Origin: Nematostella vectensis
Lineage: Eukaryota > Cnidaria > Anthozoa > Actiniaria > Edwardsiidae
Direction of reading: 5' to 3'
Length of the DNA: 64,000 bases
Assembly: GCF_932526225.1 (NCBI RefSeq)
Contig: NC_064043.1
Coordinates: forward strand, 15,250,085 to 15,314,084
The translations under genes were made by a program, and so were the position numbers. This document shows, piece by piece, positions 25,101 to 36,911 of the stretch; positions within the stretch are counted from its first letter, which is position 1, and each line of letters opens with the position of its first letter. The notes below the pieces were generated by a model that worked only from the letters and a program-made list of their open reading frames with translations, made no database searches and was not told the origin of the DNA.

Positions 25101-26821
25101 CAGACCTCGTTTTCACAACAGAGGGGCGTAGAGTTGACGCGTTTTTACTGATCGCGCGAGGAAAACTCCCAACTCTTAGTTTTCAAAAAAAGTGCCTATA
25201 GTCTTTAGAAAATTAAGTTCTGTTTGTCGAGCTGCCAAAATCCGATCTCCCAAACAATAACCCGTAGTAGCTAACGTTCAAAACAAATCACATTTAAGAG
25301 ATCGCACTAAGACACTGTTTTCGCCACTATTTATTTCGGTGAAAAGAGCCATTTTGAAGTATTTTTACGGCTTCTAAGAAAAAATAAACAAACTTCTACA
25401 AGCCAACTTTTTTTCTTCTTTCAGTATGTCTTTTTTCTGTACATATTTAACTATTTGAGCAAATAAAATATGGGAGTAACCGTCTTCGTTTTTCTGTCAA
25501 AGCGATTTTAAGTAAAAAAACTCGCGCCTTTTGCTTTGTTTTATTGTACAACTGTGGCGCGCGTGCGCACTTACGGCCAATCCGCACTAGTACTTTTAGC
25601 TGTTTGTACAGGGATAGTTGTTGACAGGACCTTTCAGGTTATGACCAAAGACAAGTGCGGACACGAATAGACAGTGGACAAAAGTTTGTCCTCGGCGGGC
25701 AGAAGATCAAAGGATGCGACGGCCTGCAGGCTGAGCTGGCCGTTTCGAAACAAAAACACAACTTTGTTTATCCTTGTCTATCAGGCCGTTGCGAAATGAG
25801 ATATTATCGCAGGCAAACTATAGAATAGTACTAGTTGCAGCTTGCTCGACAATGGGCAGCAATAGATCCCAGACAGATATTATATACGAGAGAGTTTTTA
25901 CCGTGTTTGCAAACAATAGACGCTTCTACCTACCATGATTCGGTTCTCAGAAGTCACAGTTGATTGACATGTATGCATTTTGTGTTCGGCTTGAATGTTC
26001 AGTGCGGATTCACATATAATTGGCTAAGTCCTGTCCCGGAGAAACAAAAACACACGTACCGACAGTGGACAAAACCAGAAACACAAACACACGTACCGAC
26101 AGTGGACAAAACCAGAAACACAAACACACGTACCGACAGTGGACAAAACCAGAAACAAAAACACACGTACCGACAGTGGACAAAACCAGAAACACAAACA
26201 AGCCTCCGTTAGTGCGGATTGGCCCTTAATATCGGAAAATTCGAACAAACAGCGCGCGCCACTATGCGCAGAAGGGATGCGCAGTGCAATTCAAGGGGAT
26301 TACCTTAAAGAGCCCCTAGCATCAAATTCCAGTAACTTGTTTTTAATATTTATCCTGAGATGAAGAAAAGGTATGGTTTGTTTTCAAGTCCTAAACTACT
26401 GATATATTGGTATAAACCCGGAAATTAAGAGTTTGATGCTAGGGGCTCTTTAAGAACTCGCTTTTAAAACCAGGCCGATTGAAGGCGGTGTGGGAGTGAA
26501 TGGGTTTGGTAAGTATTTAAACCCCTTGATTCGGTAGCATTGAACGAAGTTTTTGTTCTATAAACCCTTCGTCTTTCCTCATATAAGCGGCTGTGAAATG
26601 TTCTAAATGGATTTGTTTGTGTGCTCATATAGGGAAGACAAATGCGACTACCTAGAGTAGCCAGACGCAACCACAAAGCCGCTGACCTAAAACTTGTCCG
26701 GGAAAAACGGGCCAGTTTTTCTTCCTCTAAATCTCCCAAGGTGTCTTCACCTCTAACGCCACAAGGCTCGCCCCAGGTCTCCCCACTAGCGCAGCCTTCC
26801 AAGGAGCAGCATTGGGTCTGA
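13163..26821 (+). CDS. WWC1: KIBRA/WWC family WW-C2 scaffold, 18 coding exons
   Basis: KIBRA is a cytoplasmic scaffold that activates Hippo signalling with Merlin and LATS. Exons: 13163-13293, 16408-16448, 16784-16852, 17531-17625, 18308-18364, 18589-18768, 19241-19498, 19732-20031, 20170-20342, 20625-21084, 21458-21988, 22612-22683, 22994-23074, 23277-23405, 23521-23826, 24118-24390, 24502-24633, 26633-26821. The sum is 3477 nt, 1158 residues plus TGA, against about 1110 in human KIBRA. WW1 (residues 8-41) has [20 protein letters not shown] and TTWIDP. WW2 (60-90) has [18 protein letters not shown] but no second Trp, as in human KIBRA. Then come coiled coils (about 95-435), a Ser-rich part, the motif [11 protein letters not shown], a C2 domain (about 690-815), a conserved basic stretch [16 protein letters not shown] and a C-terminal Val. 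Vertebrates have three paralogues; the symbol stands for the family. The borders of exons 14, 15 and 18 are the least certain. Confidence 0.93.
13294..16407 (+). other. WWC1: KIBRA intron 1 (3.1 kb)
   Basis: No exon, RNA gene or transposon recognised. A short repeated motif TACCGGTATATCGGCATACC lies near 13570-13600. Confidence 0.6.
18869..19060. repeat. Two-copy 96-bp tandem duplication in KIBRA intron 6
   Basis: The stretch beginning GTCTATATCTTATTGCT at 18871 is repeated from 18967 with few changes. Neither splice junction is inside the unit. Confidence 0.8.
21931..22405 (+). repeat. WWC1: 58-bp array: KIBRA exon 11 end plus 5' splice donor, eight copies
   Basis: The unit runs from exon sequence TACGGCGAACAGTCTCACAT through CCCGAG, the donor GTTAGTGTGCGC, to ATATAACCC. 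Donor-equivalent exon ends fall at 21988, 22046, 22104, 22162, 22220, 22278, 22336 and 22394, exactly 58 bp apart. Copies differ mainly in TACG/TTTG before the next unit, so they are young. Only the first donor keeps the protein open: reading past it gives five residues and a TAA. Confidence 0.97.
24744..24781 (-). ncRNA. Decayed hammerhead-like motif, Penelope-like remnant
   Basis: On the minus strand TCTGCC, CTGAAGA, a damaged stem II, GAAA and GGCAGA follow in the same order and nearly the same spacing as in the element at 5953-6532. Stem II no longer pairs well, so it is probably inactive. Confidence 0.45.
25575..26224. mobile_element. Non-autonomous inverted-repeat element, about 650 bp
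   Basis: GGCCAATCCGCACTA (25575-25589) is matched by its exact reverse complement at 26210-26224. Inside, a 37-bp unit with CACGTACCGACAGTGGAC is repeated four times (26050-26200). No transposase is encoded. The boundaries are inferred from the inverted repeats. Confidence 0.6.
26309..26449. mobile_element. piggyBac-like MITE flanked by TTAA
   Basis: 141 bp with perfect 18-bp ends AGAGCCCCTAGCATCAAA, flanked on both sides by TTAA (26305-26308 and 26450-26453). A TTAA target duplication is the hallmark of the piggyBac superfamily. No coding capacity. Confidence 0.8.
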
Positions 26822-27594
26822 GTCACGTGACAGATCGGATATTTCTAGGGCTGTACATTGCTTCATATTGAAGCCTATGGGACAATATCAATGAAGTTCA
26901 GCAATGGACTCAATGGACTAATTTCAAAGAGGAACACTTATATTAAAATATATATATATGATATTACGATTTATTAAAGTTGACATTGTTTAAGTTATCT
27001 TAATGTTTATCTGAACTTGTTTAGAAGAAATTACACCTGAAATTGATATCCGTTTATAGTCTATCGTTTCGTCATAGACGCGATGAAGTATACTATAAAA
27101 TATACCCGTTTTTTAGGATAAAAGAAAATCTTAAATTTTAACAGTTAAAATTGAATACACATTCTATATCTCAAAGAAGAAAACCCTCATCAAAGGAAAA
27201 ATGTTCGAAACGTTTATTGTTAGCGAAAGCATGATATTTAGCGCGCGAATTCTAGTTTGCGCTCTAACGTTCACCACAATCGTATGAAAATACTCAATAT
27301 TATCTTGACGGTCTATAGAGGATAGCCTTTTTGAATTGCATGGAGTTTGCACTATAAGAGAAACATGACGAAGCAACGTTTGCTGCTCATAAACACTTGC
27401 ACATTTTGCTAAACTACGACGAAAGCATGGGCTGACAAGGCATTTTATGCCTTCTTTTGTAATGACAGAAGTAATTTGGACCAACCAGTAATGATGGTTT
27501 ACTAATTATAGTATACCTCTATTTATTATACTGTACTGGAAACTAACAATAAATGTACATTTTCATATCCACATGTATCTTTGAAATCCACTTG
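26822..27594. other. 3' flank of KIBRA
   Basis: AT-rich sequence that should include the KIBRA 3' untranslated region; no other gene or repeat recognised. Confidence 0.5.
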
Positions 27595-29290
27595 ACACCC
27601 TCACCCTGTCGCTAGGGTATGTGCAGATACCCCTACCCCCTTATTAGAGTGTGGATCCTAGGTATCCATACCCCCTACCCCCTTATTACAGTGTGGATCA
27701 TAGGTACCCCTACCCCCTTATTAGAGTGTGGATCATAGGTATCCCTACCCCTACCCCCTTATTAGAGTGTGGATCATAGGTATCCCTACCCCTACCCCCT
27801 TATTAGAGTGTGGATCATAGGTATCCATACCCCTACCCCCTTATTACAGTGTGGATAATAGGTATCCCTACCCCTACCCCCTTATTAGAGTGTGGATCTT
27901 AGGTATCCATACCCCTACCCCTTATTACAGTGTGGATCCTAGGTATCCCTACCCCTGCCCCCTTATTACAGTGTGGATCCTAGGTATCCCTACCCCTACC
28001 CCCTTATTACAGTGTGGATCATAGGTATCCCTACCCCCTTATTAGAGTGTGGATCCTAGGTATCCCTACCCCTACCCCCTTATTACAGTGTGGATCATAG
28101 GTATCCCTACCCCCTTATTAGAGTGTGGATCATAGGTACCCCTACCCCCTTATTACAGTGTGGATCATAGGTATCCCTACCCCTACCCCCTTATTAGAGT
28201 GTGGATCATAAGTATCCCTACCCCCTTATTAGAGTGTGGATAATAGGTATCCCTACCCCTACCCCCTTATTACAGTGTGGATCATAGGTATCCATACCCC
28301 TACCCCCTTATTAGAGTGTGGATCATAGGTATCCCTACCCCCTACTCCCTTATTAGAGTGTGGATAATAGGTATCCCTACCCCTACCCCCTTATTACAGT
28401 GTGGATCATAGGTATCCCTACCCCCTATTAGAGTGTGGATCATAGGTATCCCTACCCCTACCCCCTTATTAGAGTGTGGATCATAGGTATCCATACCCCT
28501 ACCCCCTTATTAGAGTGTGGATCATAGGTACCCCTACCCCCTTATTAGAGTGTGGATAATAGGTATCCCTACCCCCTACTCCCTTATTAGAGTGTGGATA
28601 ATAGGTACCCCTACCCCTACCCCCTTATTACAGTGTGGATCATAGGTATCCCTACCCCCTATTAGAGTGTGGATCATAGGTATCCCTACCCCTACCCCCT
28701 TATTAGAGTGTGGATCATAGGTATCCATACCCCTACCCCCTTATTAGAGTGTGGATCATAGGTATCCATATCCCTACCCCCTTATTAGAGTGTGGATCAT
28801 AGGTATCCCCACCCCTACTCCCTTATTAGAGTGTGGATAATAGGTACCCCTACCCCCTTATTACAGTGTGGATCATAGGTATCCCTACCCCTACCCCCTT
28901 ATTACAGTGTGGATCATAGGTATCCCTACCCCCTATTAGAGTGTGGATCATAGGTATCCCTACCCCTACCCCCTTATTACAGTGTGGATCATAGGTATCC
29001 CTACCCCTACCCCCTTATTAGAGTGTGGATCATAGGTATCCATACCCCTACCCCCTTATTAGAGTGTGGATCCAAGGTATCCCTACCCCCTAATTAGTGT
29101 GCATCCTAGGTATCCATACCCCCTTATTAGAGTGTGGATCATAGGTAACCCTACCCCCTACTCCCTTATTACAGTGTGGATCATAGGTAACCCTACCCGC
29201 TACTCCCTTATTAGAGTGTGGATCTTAGATACCCCTACCCCCTAATTAGTGTGGATCATAGGTATCCCTACCCCCTACTCCCTTATTGTT
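27595..29290. repeat. CCCTA-rich 35/41-bp minisatellite
   Basis: About 43 units of TTATTAGAGTGTGGATCATA, GGTATC and then a CCCTA/CCCCTA run. Units come in 35- and 41-bp forms that differ by one CCCTAC hexamer. The minus strand carries runs of three to five G separated by TA in every unit. Recurring point variants (ACAGTGTGG or AGAGTGTGG; ATCATAGG, ATCCTAGG or ATAATAGG) alternate in higher-order patterns. Confidence 0.95.
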
Positions 29291-31370
29291 ACCTTACAAA
29301 ACAATTTTGACCCCCCTTAAATAAGAAACTATTTTGTATATATATTATACTGTTTTGGAAAGGCTGTCGCGATATTATCTATTGAATCTGTCAAATGAAG
29401 TACAATACTTACCCGCTTATAAGGGAAGGGTCATTATTTAACGGGGGAGGGGGGGGGGAAGGGCTGCTGTTTTATTTGAGCGTCGATTTGATACAGGGCT
29501 TAGGGGAGGGTATTATTTTTTTGAACAGGTATTCTGATCAATTTGCGAGCCTCCGAAAAGTCTGAAGTTTCAATTATTTCTGGGGAGAACGCCTGACCCG
29601 CTATAAAATAGACAAATTAATGTGATGCGCCTTCTGCTTGCATATTCATTACTTACGTTTGGGTGGCGTTGAAAATCATTTTCCCCTAAAGTGTGGCCTC
29701 TACTATTTCCGTCATTTGTAGTTTTGGTTTTATTAACTTCCAATTTACGAATTTCTATTCCTTCAAACTTTCCAGATTGGTGGTACATATTTAAATAAGA
29801 TTTCAGTTGGGAAGGAGCTAATGATGCTGTTTTCTATTTAGGTTTTAACAATAATTAGAATTTAATATATTTGAAAATGGCAACATTTTGACGGAGAGCT
29901 TGCCCCCAGACCCCTATAAAATAATATTTACACCCCTGAAAAATGGGCTCAAAATCAACTTTTCTCCTGGCTTGGTGGTGTTTAAGCCCCTTTATGGGCA
30001 TGTCTTAGTCAGTGCCCCCCCCCCCCTCCCCCCACAATAATTTAAGCTTTTTTTGTTCTGGGAGAGGGCCTTAATTTTTGGTCGCCTTTTTGGGGGAGGG
30101 TCCGCATTTTTGTGCTTTAGACCGGGGGGGGGGGGGGGGGTCGAAATATTTGAACCAGAAAGAAATTCAACTTAACAGCCCCCCCCCCCCCGATAAATAA
30201 TGACCTTTCCCTAAGAACCTGTTAGCCAGTTGGAACTGGTGTTTATTAAAAAAAAAATGAGCCTTAAAGATCTCCCGGCAATGATGAAATATCATGATTC
30301 TCAAGCAATAAACTAAAACGTGTATTCTATAAAATATCTTGACCACATTTTGTATGAAGGCCAGGCCCGTATTGACATTCCATCAATCTAGATGCCATTA
30401 GTATATAAACCTTTCTGTAAAATTTAAAACCTATTTATATATAATATTACACGGTGGCGCGAAGATACTCACTGCGCTCACTCTCAAAATATTGTTTCCA
30501 CCACTTGAAAATAAACTTTATATCGTCGAAACTCAAAATGGGCGGAAAAGCTGTTTTGATTTGACGCGCGCATACATCCGGGACATTTCGATAAATAACT
30601 TTCATTTCTTCAGTAGTGAAAATATGGAAAATACGAGTGTTTTAGTTTCCGGTAAAACACTACTGTCCATATAATAAAAGAACCTAAATAGCCTCAAATT
30701 TAAAATAATACCCGTAAAATATGGTTATTTCGAGATTTGTCTTCCAATAAAAAATGACAACAAAGGTTTTGGCACTAGGCCTTTTTAAGCCTCGTGCAAA
30801 TAGCGTTGGCGAGTCGCTGGTCAAACAGTGATGGGATGGGTACACCACGTTGGGAGATGCTTCGAAGCAGTTCGCCAATAGTTCCTGTTTTTGTGGTGTA
30901 CCGAGTATAGCGCCGCCATTAATGGGATGTGCACGGCGCTTAAGACTTTGCCTGACTATGCCCTGACAAGGTCATCAAGGTCACCAAGGTCATCAAGGTC
31001 ACCAAGGTCATCAAGGCCACCAAGGTCACCAATGTCATCAAGGCCTGTGCCTTTAGGAAGAGGAGGATGTGGTGGTGGTTAACACTAGGGAGGGGAGGGC
31101 GGGGGATACACGGTTGCCATAAAATTGCCTAAAGGAAATATTGCGCCAAATGCTTAAAAAATAATACAATATCCATTGTAGCATTATTTCTTCGTGGTGT
31201 TGGAGTGTTTTTTAAAAAGTATATGATAATAACAATACTAGATAGAGATGTTTAAAGGCTGATTTAGGCCTAGTTTAAAGGCCGCATTAACGTCGCTCCC
31301 TTTAAAATTCGAATTTTATTGGACGTCAATAAAGTGGTGGTTTTAGACGCCGTATTAAATTAGGTGTAGG
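29291..31370. other. Intergenic sequence with homopolymer runs
   Basis: Long G and C runs occur near 29440, 30015, 30125 and 30180. A short ACCAAGGTCATCAAGG repeat lies at 30968-31040. No supported gene. Confidence 0.5.
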
Positions 31371-31644
31371 TATACAGCTATGTCAAAAACACGTTGTCCA
31401 AAAGCGCTCAGCCGGATGGGCCTATACCGTGAGCTGGTATGGGTAATATGTTGTTCAGAATTTTTATTTTATTTTCAGGACTTTATTAAATAGACTGTTG
31501 TTCTGCTATTATAGCGCTTAACGAGTTTGCGCCGGTAGTGAAGAATTTTATAGTCTGAAACAACATATATTACCAAACTACTTCGTGGTATGGGCGCGTG
31601 CGGCAGAGCGATCTTGGACAACGTTTTTTTGAAATAGCTGTATA
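31371..31644. mobile_element. Foldback/MITE element with long diverged inverted arms
   Basis: About 100-bp arms are inverted copies. Left TATACAGCTATGTCAAAAAC with GTTGTCCAA matches right TTGGACAACG and AAATAGCTGTATA; further in, GGTAATATGTTGTT faces AACAACATATATTACC. 274 bp, non-coding. Confidence 0.7.
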
Positions 31645-32783
31645 ATTTAGTTCTAGCGGGCTAGCGATAAGTGCCTGCGCTTTCACAATGACAGCGGTAC
31701 ATGGCGCCTTGAAACTTCATGTAGGCATCAATATAGTGTCCTAGATACTGGCCCTTACCATAGTGATGGTTACATGAAGTATTATTCTTTATGGAGTAGA
31801 AAAGCAGGCATGCAAATTTGCAAAAAAAAAAAAAACGAAATAAGTGCTCTGTGTGCTGAATATAAAATTGCGAGCTTATCGAGACGTTGGTTTCTTGTAC
31901 GTCGCCATTTGACTAAAAGAAGAGGACCAATAAATACAAAGTTCAAAGATGTTGTTAAGCGCGCGCGCTTTATTTGAAACCACTGGATAATCCTTCGCGT
32001 GACTTCACAATTCAATTAACTATTTGCTACGGCTGGAACCCAATTCGGCGTTTAAAACCAAAGCCTTCTTGTAGCCGTATTCTGCCGGTTCAGCTGCAAT
32101 TGCATTCATTATAATAACATATGCATTCTATACAGCGCATGGGTAATACCAACCCTATAAAACTGGAAGTACTTGTTTTTGGGCGTGGCATCCTATCTAG
32201 AATTACTCGTGGTGCAAAGGTTTATCACCCTGCCCTACTATAAATTTGAACGATTCTGCACTATTTTCCTGCACTATATGGGACCTGCCAACGGCATGTC
32301 TTACCTTGAACTACACACTATTTCCGTAGTCTAGCGTCGTGACGGAGTCGTAGGCTGATTTACACTCTACGACTCGAGTTGTAGAGGTGTGGCGGGCAAG
32401 TCGCATACGGCTAAATCGTTCCGTCTAAATCAGCCTTCAACGAGCTCAACATCACATAGTTCACTACCTTGACGGCTAATCCAACCCGATTACCACTCCA
32501 TTACGAATTCCAAACAAGGCGTTAGGACATTAACACTAGACTTTGAGTTCTAATAATGATCCTCTTTAGATATAATAAGCTTTATTCTCTCAGGAAATCC
32601 TGGGGATATGCAAAATAATTGCGTGCTATAGGTGTAGTATGTTCGATTTGAGCCACACACGTCTTCACTTAATGTAATCAACTGGTGAATTGACAGCAGG
32701 TGTCTGAAGGCAGCGTTTACCCCTGGCATTAAACATGAATCTGATTAATGTACAGCGCTAAGATATGAACCTTTGATTCGTAG

Positions 32784-35700
32784 AAACCAGTGTACAAGGA
32801 CACATACATCGAGGACAAGTTTAACAAAGAACACAAGGCGTGGGTAAGTCAAACTTATCATGCATATCTTTGTGTTATGCCCTCACCATCAATCAATGTT
32901 AATATAATTTAACCGCTCAAAGCGGTTAACTAGTAAATATCTAGTTTTCGTATTACAACGTGAACTCTTTATGTGTGTGTTGTAGGGGGGAAAGGACCCA
33001 TGCATCTGTACCGAGCCTCAACTCGATAAGTTTAGGTTCATTTGGATTTCTATGATAGAGGTTAGCTGTTTTTAGTTTTCCTTTATCGAGATTTTGAGCC
33101 TATCTGTGAACTAACATACCCATAAGTTTGTAAATATCAAAGTGGACCCCACTTTTTGTTAGATAAATCACCATGCGAACAGAAAGCATGATCTCCTCCC
33201 ATCAATCAATCATCTTATCATCACGCATTATTCTTCTGTAATCAAGTAGTAAAAGTATAAAAAGTGTTCACTTATCTCTCTCTCCTTGCTTGTCTTGTCT
33301 CGTGTTCTTCACGCGCTGTTCTCTCTCTCCTCTCACACACCCCCTCTCATAATACAATCATGGAATCAAATGACTATTTTACAATTTGTCACACAATGGC
33401 ACCAAATCAGTTCCGGTCATATTTCAGGAGGTCAAATATATATTAATATGTAATCAAAGAGTATTTTTTGCGTAGTAGCCTTTGAAAGTCTACCCTTTAG
33501 CCATATTGGTAGATTGAACATAATACGGAGTTGCGATTAAAGTGTCTTCAGCTATAAAGAAAGGTTGGGTAAGATTTCCTTTCTAATGTCTCGTTGTACA
33601 AAACCGTCAGATTTTATTTCCTAGCAGCGTAATATTCCCTCAATGGGAACCTAATTCCTCTTTTGTTAAACCTTCCTCCAGGGATTTTCCCAACAAGAAA
33701 ACTTAATCATCTAGTCAAGGAGAATTTAGTTAGATCTTTATTTGAGTTTAAAGTCTTCCGACTGCAAGCACAATCTTTAAATGAAAAATACAAAAATCTT
33801 TAAAAACAAAAACGTATTCTCATAGCTTGATTATTTTCTTTGCGATAAAGGATCTTCCTTTATCGCCATTAGCAAGCGTTTAGACGCCAAAAAATGAGAA
33901 CAAAAAGCAAAAAAAAAAAAAAAAATTAAAAAAAAAACCGTTCATCGATTGACTTGACGTTTAAACTAGGTAGTTCTTGGGTAGGAAATGAGAGAGGAAT
34001 TACCCCACCAGCGAAGAGGGTGACGAAAATTGAACGTGCCGATTATGACATATTCAATGCAGCTCATATCCAACGTGATGATAAAACAAACCAAGGAATT
34101 CTTCAAATGGACCGATCCAAGTGAAATTCTTGTTTGTTATTCAAAATACTCACATAGGAATTAAAAAAAGCAAAACGAGGGCGTACATCATGTCGGATGC
34201 AAGATTGAGGATTCAAGAGAAGGTGAATACTTTTGTATATATTTTAAATCCAAGCAAATGTTTCTTGTTTTGTACCTAAAATGCAACAGTTTATTGTTCA
34301 TTTATACTATATCACACGCCACATAGGAAAACATAACTTGGATTTGTAACTTTTGCCATAAAAATCTCGGAATTTATTAGTTTGTTGGTCAAGTGCAGAG
34401 AACATTTTTTCATTTTTTGATAAAAGAAGGATAAACTCTGGTCATCCAATTCGTTAAAAAATGATGCTCAAAGTAGTGGAAGATCCTTCGCAAAAGGAAT
34501 TCATTTCCTATTATTATTTTAACAATTGTTTGAGGAGTTCAAACAATATCAATATCCAAATTACGCCGGCAACACCCTCAAAGTGAATTTCATCATTACT
34601 TCTTCTCCAATTTACTCGTAATTCATCTCCGTCTTGGCTCCAAAACAAAGGTTCTTGCCAATTGGCAAGAAAAAGACGAATCTTTTACAATCCTCGACCA
34701 TCTCTGTCCTCTGTCTGAGTTGATGACTTAACACTTCAAATAGGAAAGTTATCAGGGCAAGATTAAAGGTAAATAGTATTTTTGATGTGATTATTTTGAA
34801 TCGTAAAAACAGACAGTTCCGCTCTTATCATTTTATACGTTTGAAGACTCATATTTCAATCATGTATTTGAACGTTTTAAAAATGCATCGGTTTGTCCGA
34901 AACGACCAAAACGAATAAAATCTCAAAATCTCTAATCTCAATCTTTCTGCACGGCTCTTCAGCAGAATTCGTATCAGCGATTTTATTTTCGAATCATCAT
35001 ATGAAGGTAGACTTTTAGAAATTCAACATCGATGTGTGAATTATATGGTGAAGCTCATGCGAATAACGATATAATCAAATGAAATATAACGTGGAATTCA
35101 GAATGCTATAGCTGATTTATTTCAGAATGATTTTTGATGCGTTTTGAAAGGGTCCAGTATTGCTGCCCACGTGGGAGTCCAGGTGCTGTTCTAGCCAATC
35201 AGAGCGCGAGCAAGAGATCGTCAATGAGCATACTGCAGAATACTCTTAATTATATTTCTAAATGCACGTAGTTCTACTGTTTTAAACAGACAAAATTTGT
35301 TATAGTAACTTAAAGTTTTCAGCACAGAAAAGCGAGATTGGATTGAATGAAGGTTAGTTAATATATTTAAAAAGTAAAGCAAATACTTGTTACAAAATCT
35401 ATTTTAATTGAAAATAACGAGCCATGGGGCTTAGGGGAATACCCGACCCGATACCCAATACCCAATAAATACAATATAATGAGTCATGGGGCTTAGGGGA
35501 ACACCAGACATCATCACCTGGCAAAAATCCAACAACATGTGAGTTAATCATGTTGAAGATTTCCTGCCTAGGTCCATAGATACACAGTTACAGAAAAGAA
35601 GAATTGTTTGAGTCCGTTCAAATGTTACAAATTGGTTTCATTCTGAAATTTCAAACGTTTTCAAATTTAAACAATTGTTCACAAACGAGTAATCGAAAAG

Positions 35701-36911
35701 TATAAAATGCTTGTTGAATCAAAACATGTTAATTTGAATTTCCACATTAGCAATTTGGGACAAAATTTTCCCTTAGTTATTCAATTACTAATTTAAAACG
35801 TCTCTTTGTTTTTAAGAAAATACATCCACTATTTACAATAGCGACTTGTATGTACACGTTAGTGTTTGGAGTTCTATTTCCGAGCGACAGTAATTTCATA
35901 TGAGATTGATTTTAATTTAAAACACATATAATTGTTATAAGTAAACTTTGTGTCCTTTTGGATAGTCTTGTCTTTTTGCAATAGAAAAAAACCCAGTAAT
36001 TCCGAGCTCCACTCCTATAGCATGTTTTCGTTAATTGACATTGGGCGAACACAAGTAAATAAATGAAGATAATACAACGAGAAATTGATCTAGGTCTGAA
36101 TAAAGGAGAATAAAGGAAGGCCGTAAAAAGTGAGAGGGGATTCTTTTTCGTTCTTTTAAGAAATACAACAGAGGGACAAAATAATGAAAATTGCGGTTCG
36201 CGAAAACAGGAGACTTTTACTTTGAAATTATGATAATTTGGCAAAATGATTTAACAAGGTATGTTAATTGAGTGTGGCGAGACTTTGGTAACAACAAAAA
36301 CAAAATTCGGCGTAAATTCGGCGTAAAGTCTTATCACAAATAAAAATTCAGAAAAGATATATGAAAATGTTTATTTGTTTTAGATTTCTAGTGGCTAAAA
36401 TAGCTAAAAATTGTACAACAATATTCGACCTCGCAAATTGAATTCGCAGTGGGGTACTGCGAAAGCCACATAAAAGAATAGTCCCACTATTTTAATATTG
36501 GCTAAAGTGTTTGTTAGAAACGGTACCGAAAAATAATCATACAAGTAAGATTTTTCCAAAATCATTTCTAATTACAAAGCAATTCAGGCGTGTAGCTAGT
36601 CGCGAAGCATATTATTTCTTTTATATCTTTTACTATTTTTTAAGATAGCGTGAGAGGTGAATATAAAAAAATATCATTAATTTAACTTTTACTAAGAATA
36701 TTAGTCACTCGCTGTGACTATCTCTTATAGCGTAATGGGCCATTAAACCTGTTAAACTAGCGACTGCTAGGTGGACACTATCAGAAATCACTATAGGGAG
36801 GATGTTTGGGGAAAAAAACGATTATGTTGAGGATATGCTCGAGGTACTGAACAATGGAATGGACTCGTACCATGCGGCGAAGTTTATTACGCCAAACGCA
36901 CAGGATACGCG
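32784..36911 (+). CDS. Unrecognised gene, seven small phase-consistent exons (ends not found)
   Basis: Exons: 32784-32843, 32986-33060, 34063-34120, 34158-34222, 34744-34768, 35323-35352, 36797-36911. Each has AG before and GT after, no stop, and the phases join without a break (0-0, 0-0, 0-1, 1-0, 0-1, 1-1, 1-2), giving about 140 residues. Readable pieces: VYKDTYIEDKFNKEHKAW; DPCICTEPQLDKFRFIW; then ISMIELISNVMIKQTKEFF; SDARLRIQEKESYQGKIK; and MFGEKNDYVEDMLEVLNNG. It is hydrophilic and helix-prone, with one Cys-X-Cys. I do not recognise a family. Start and stop are missing: a first exon should lie upstream of 32784, and 38953-39004 (phase fits, ends in TGA) is a possible last exon. Another possible terminal exon after 33060 is 33163-33249. 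Agreement over seven exons makes chance unlikely, but no homology supports it. Confidence 0.55.
33842..33866. other. Perfect 11-bp hairpin
   Basis: GCGATAAAGGA, TCT, TCCTTTATCGC form a perfect stem with a three-base loop, inside an intron of the unrecognised gene. Function unknown. Confidence 0.5.

Larger units (their letters stand above)
24634..26632 (+). other. WWC1: KIBRA intron 17 with transposon remnants
   Basis: This 2-kb intron holds a decayed hammerhead-like motif (24744-24781, minus), an inverted-repeat element (25575-26224) and a small TTAA-flanked MITE (26309-26449). No exon was seen. Confidence 0.75.

Noticed and set aside
27595-29290. True telomere or chromosome end
   Set aside because: Each unit has about 25 bp of unrelated sequence between the CCCTA runs and normal genes follow on both sides.
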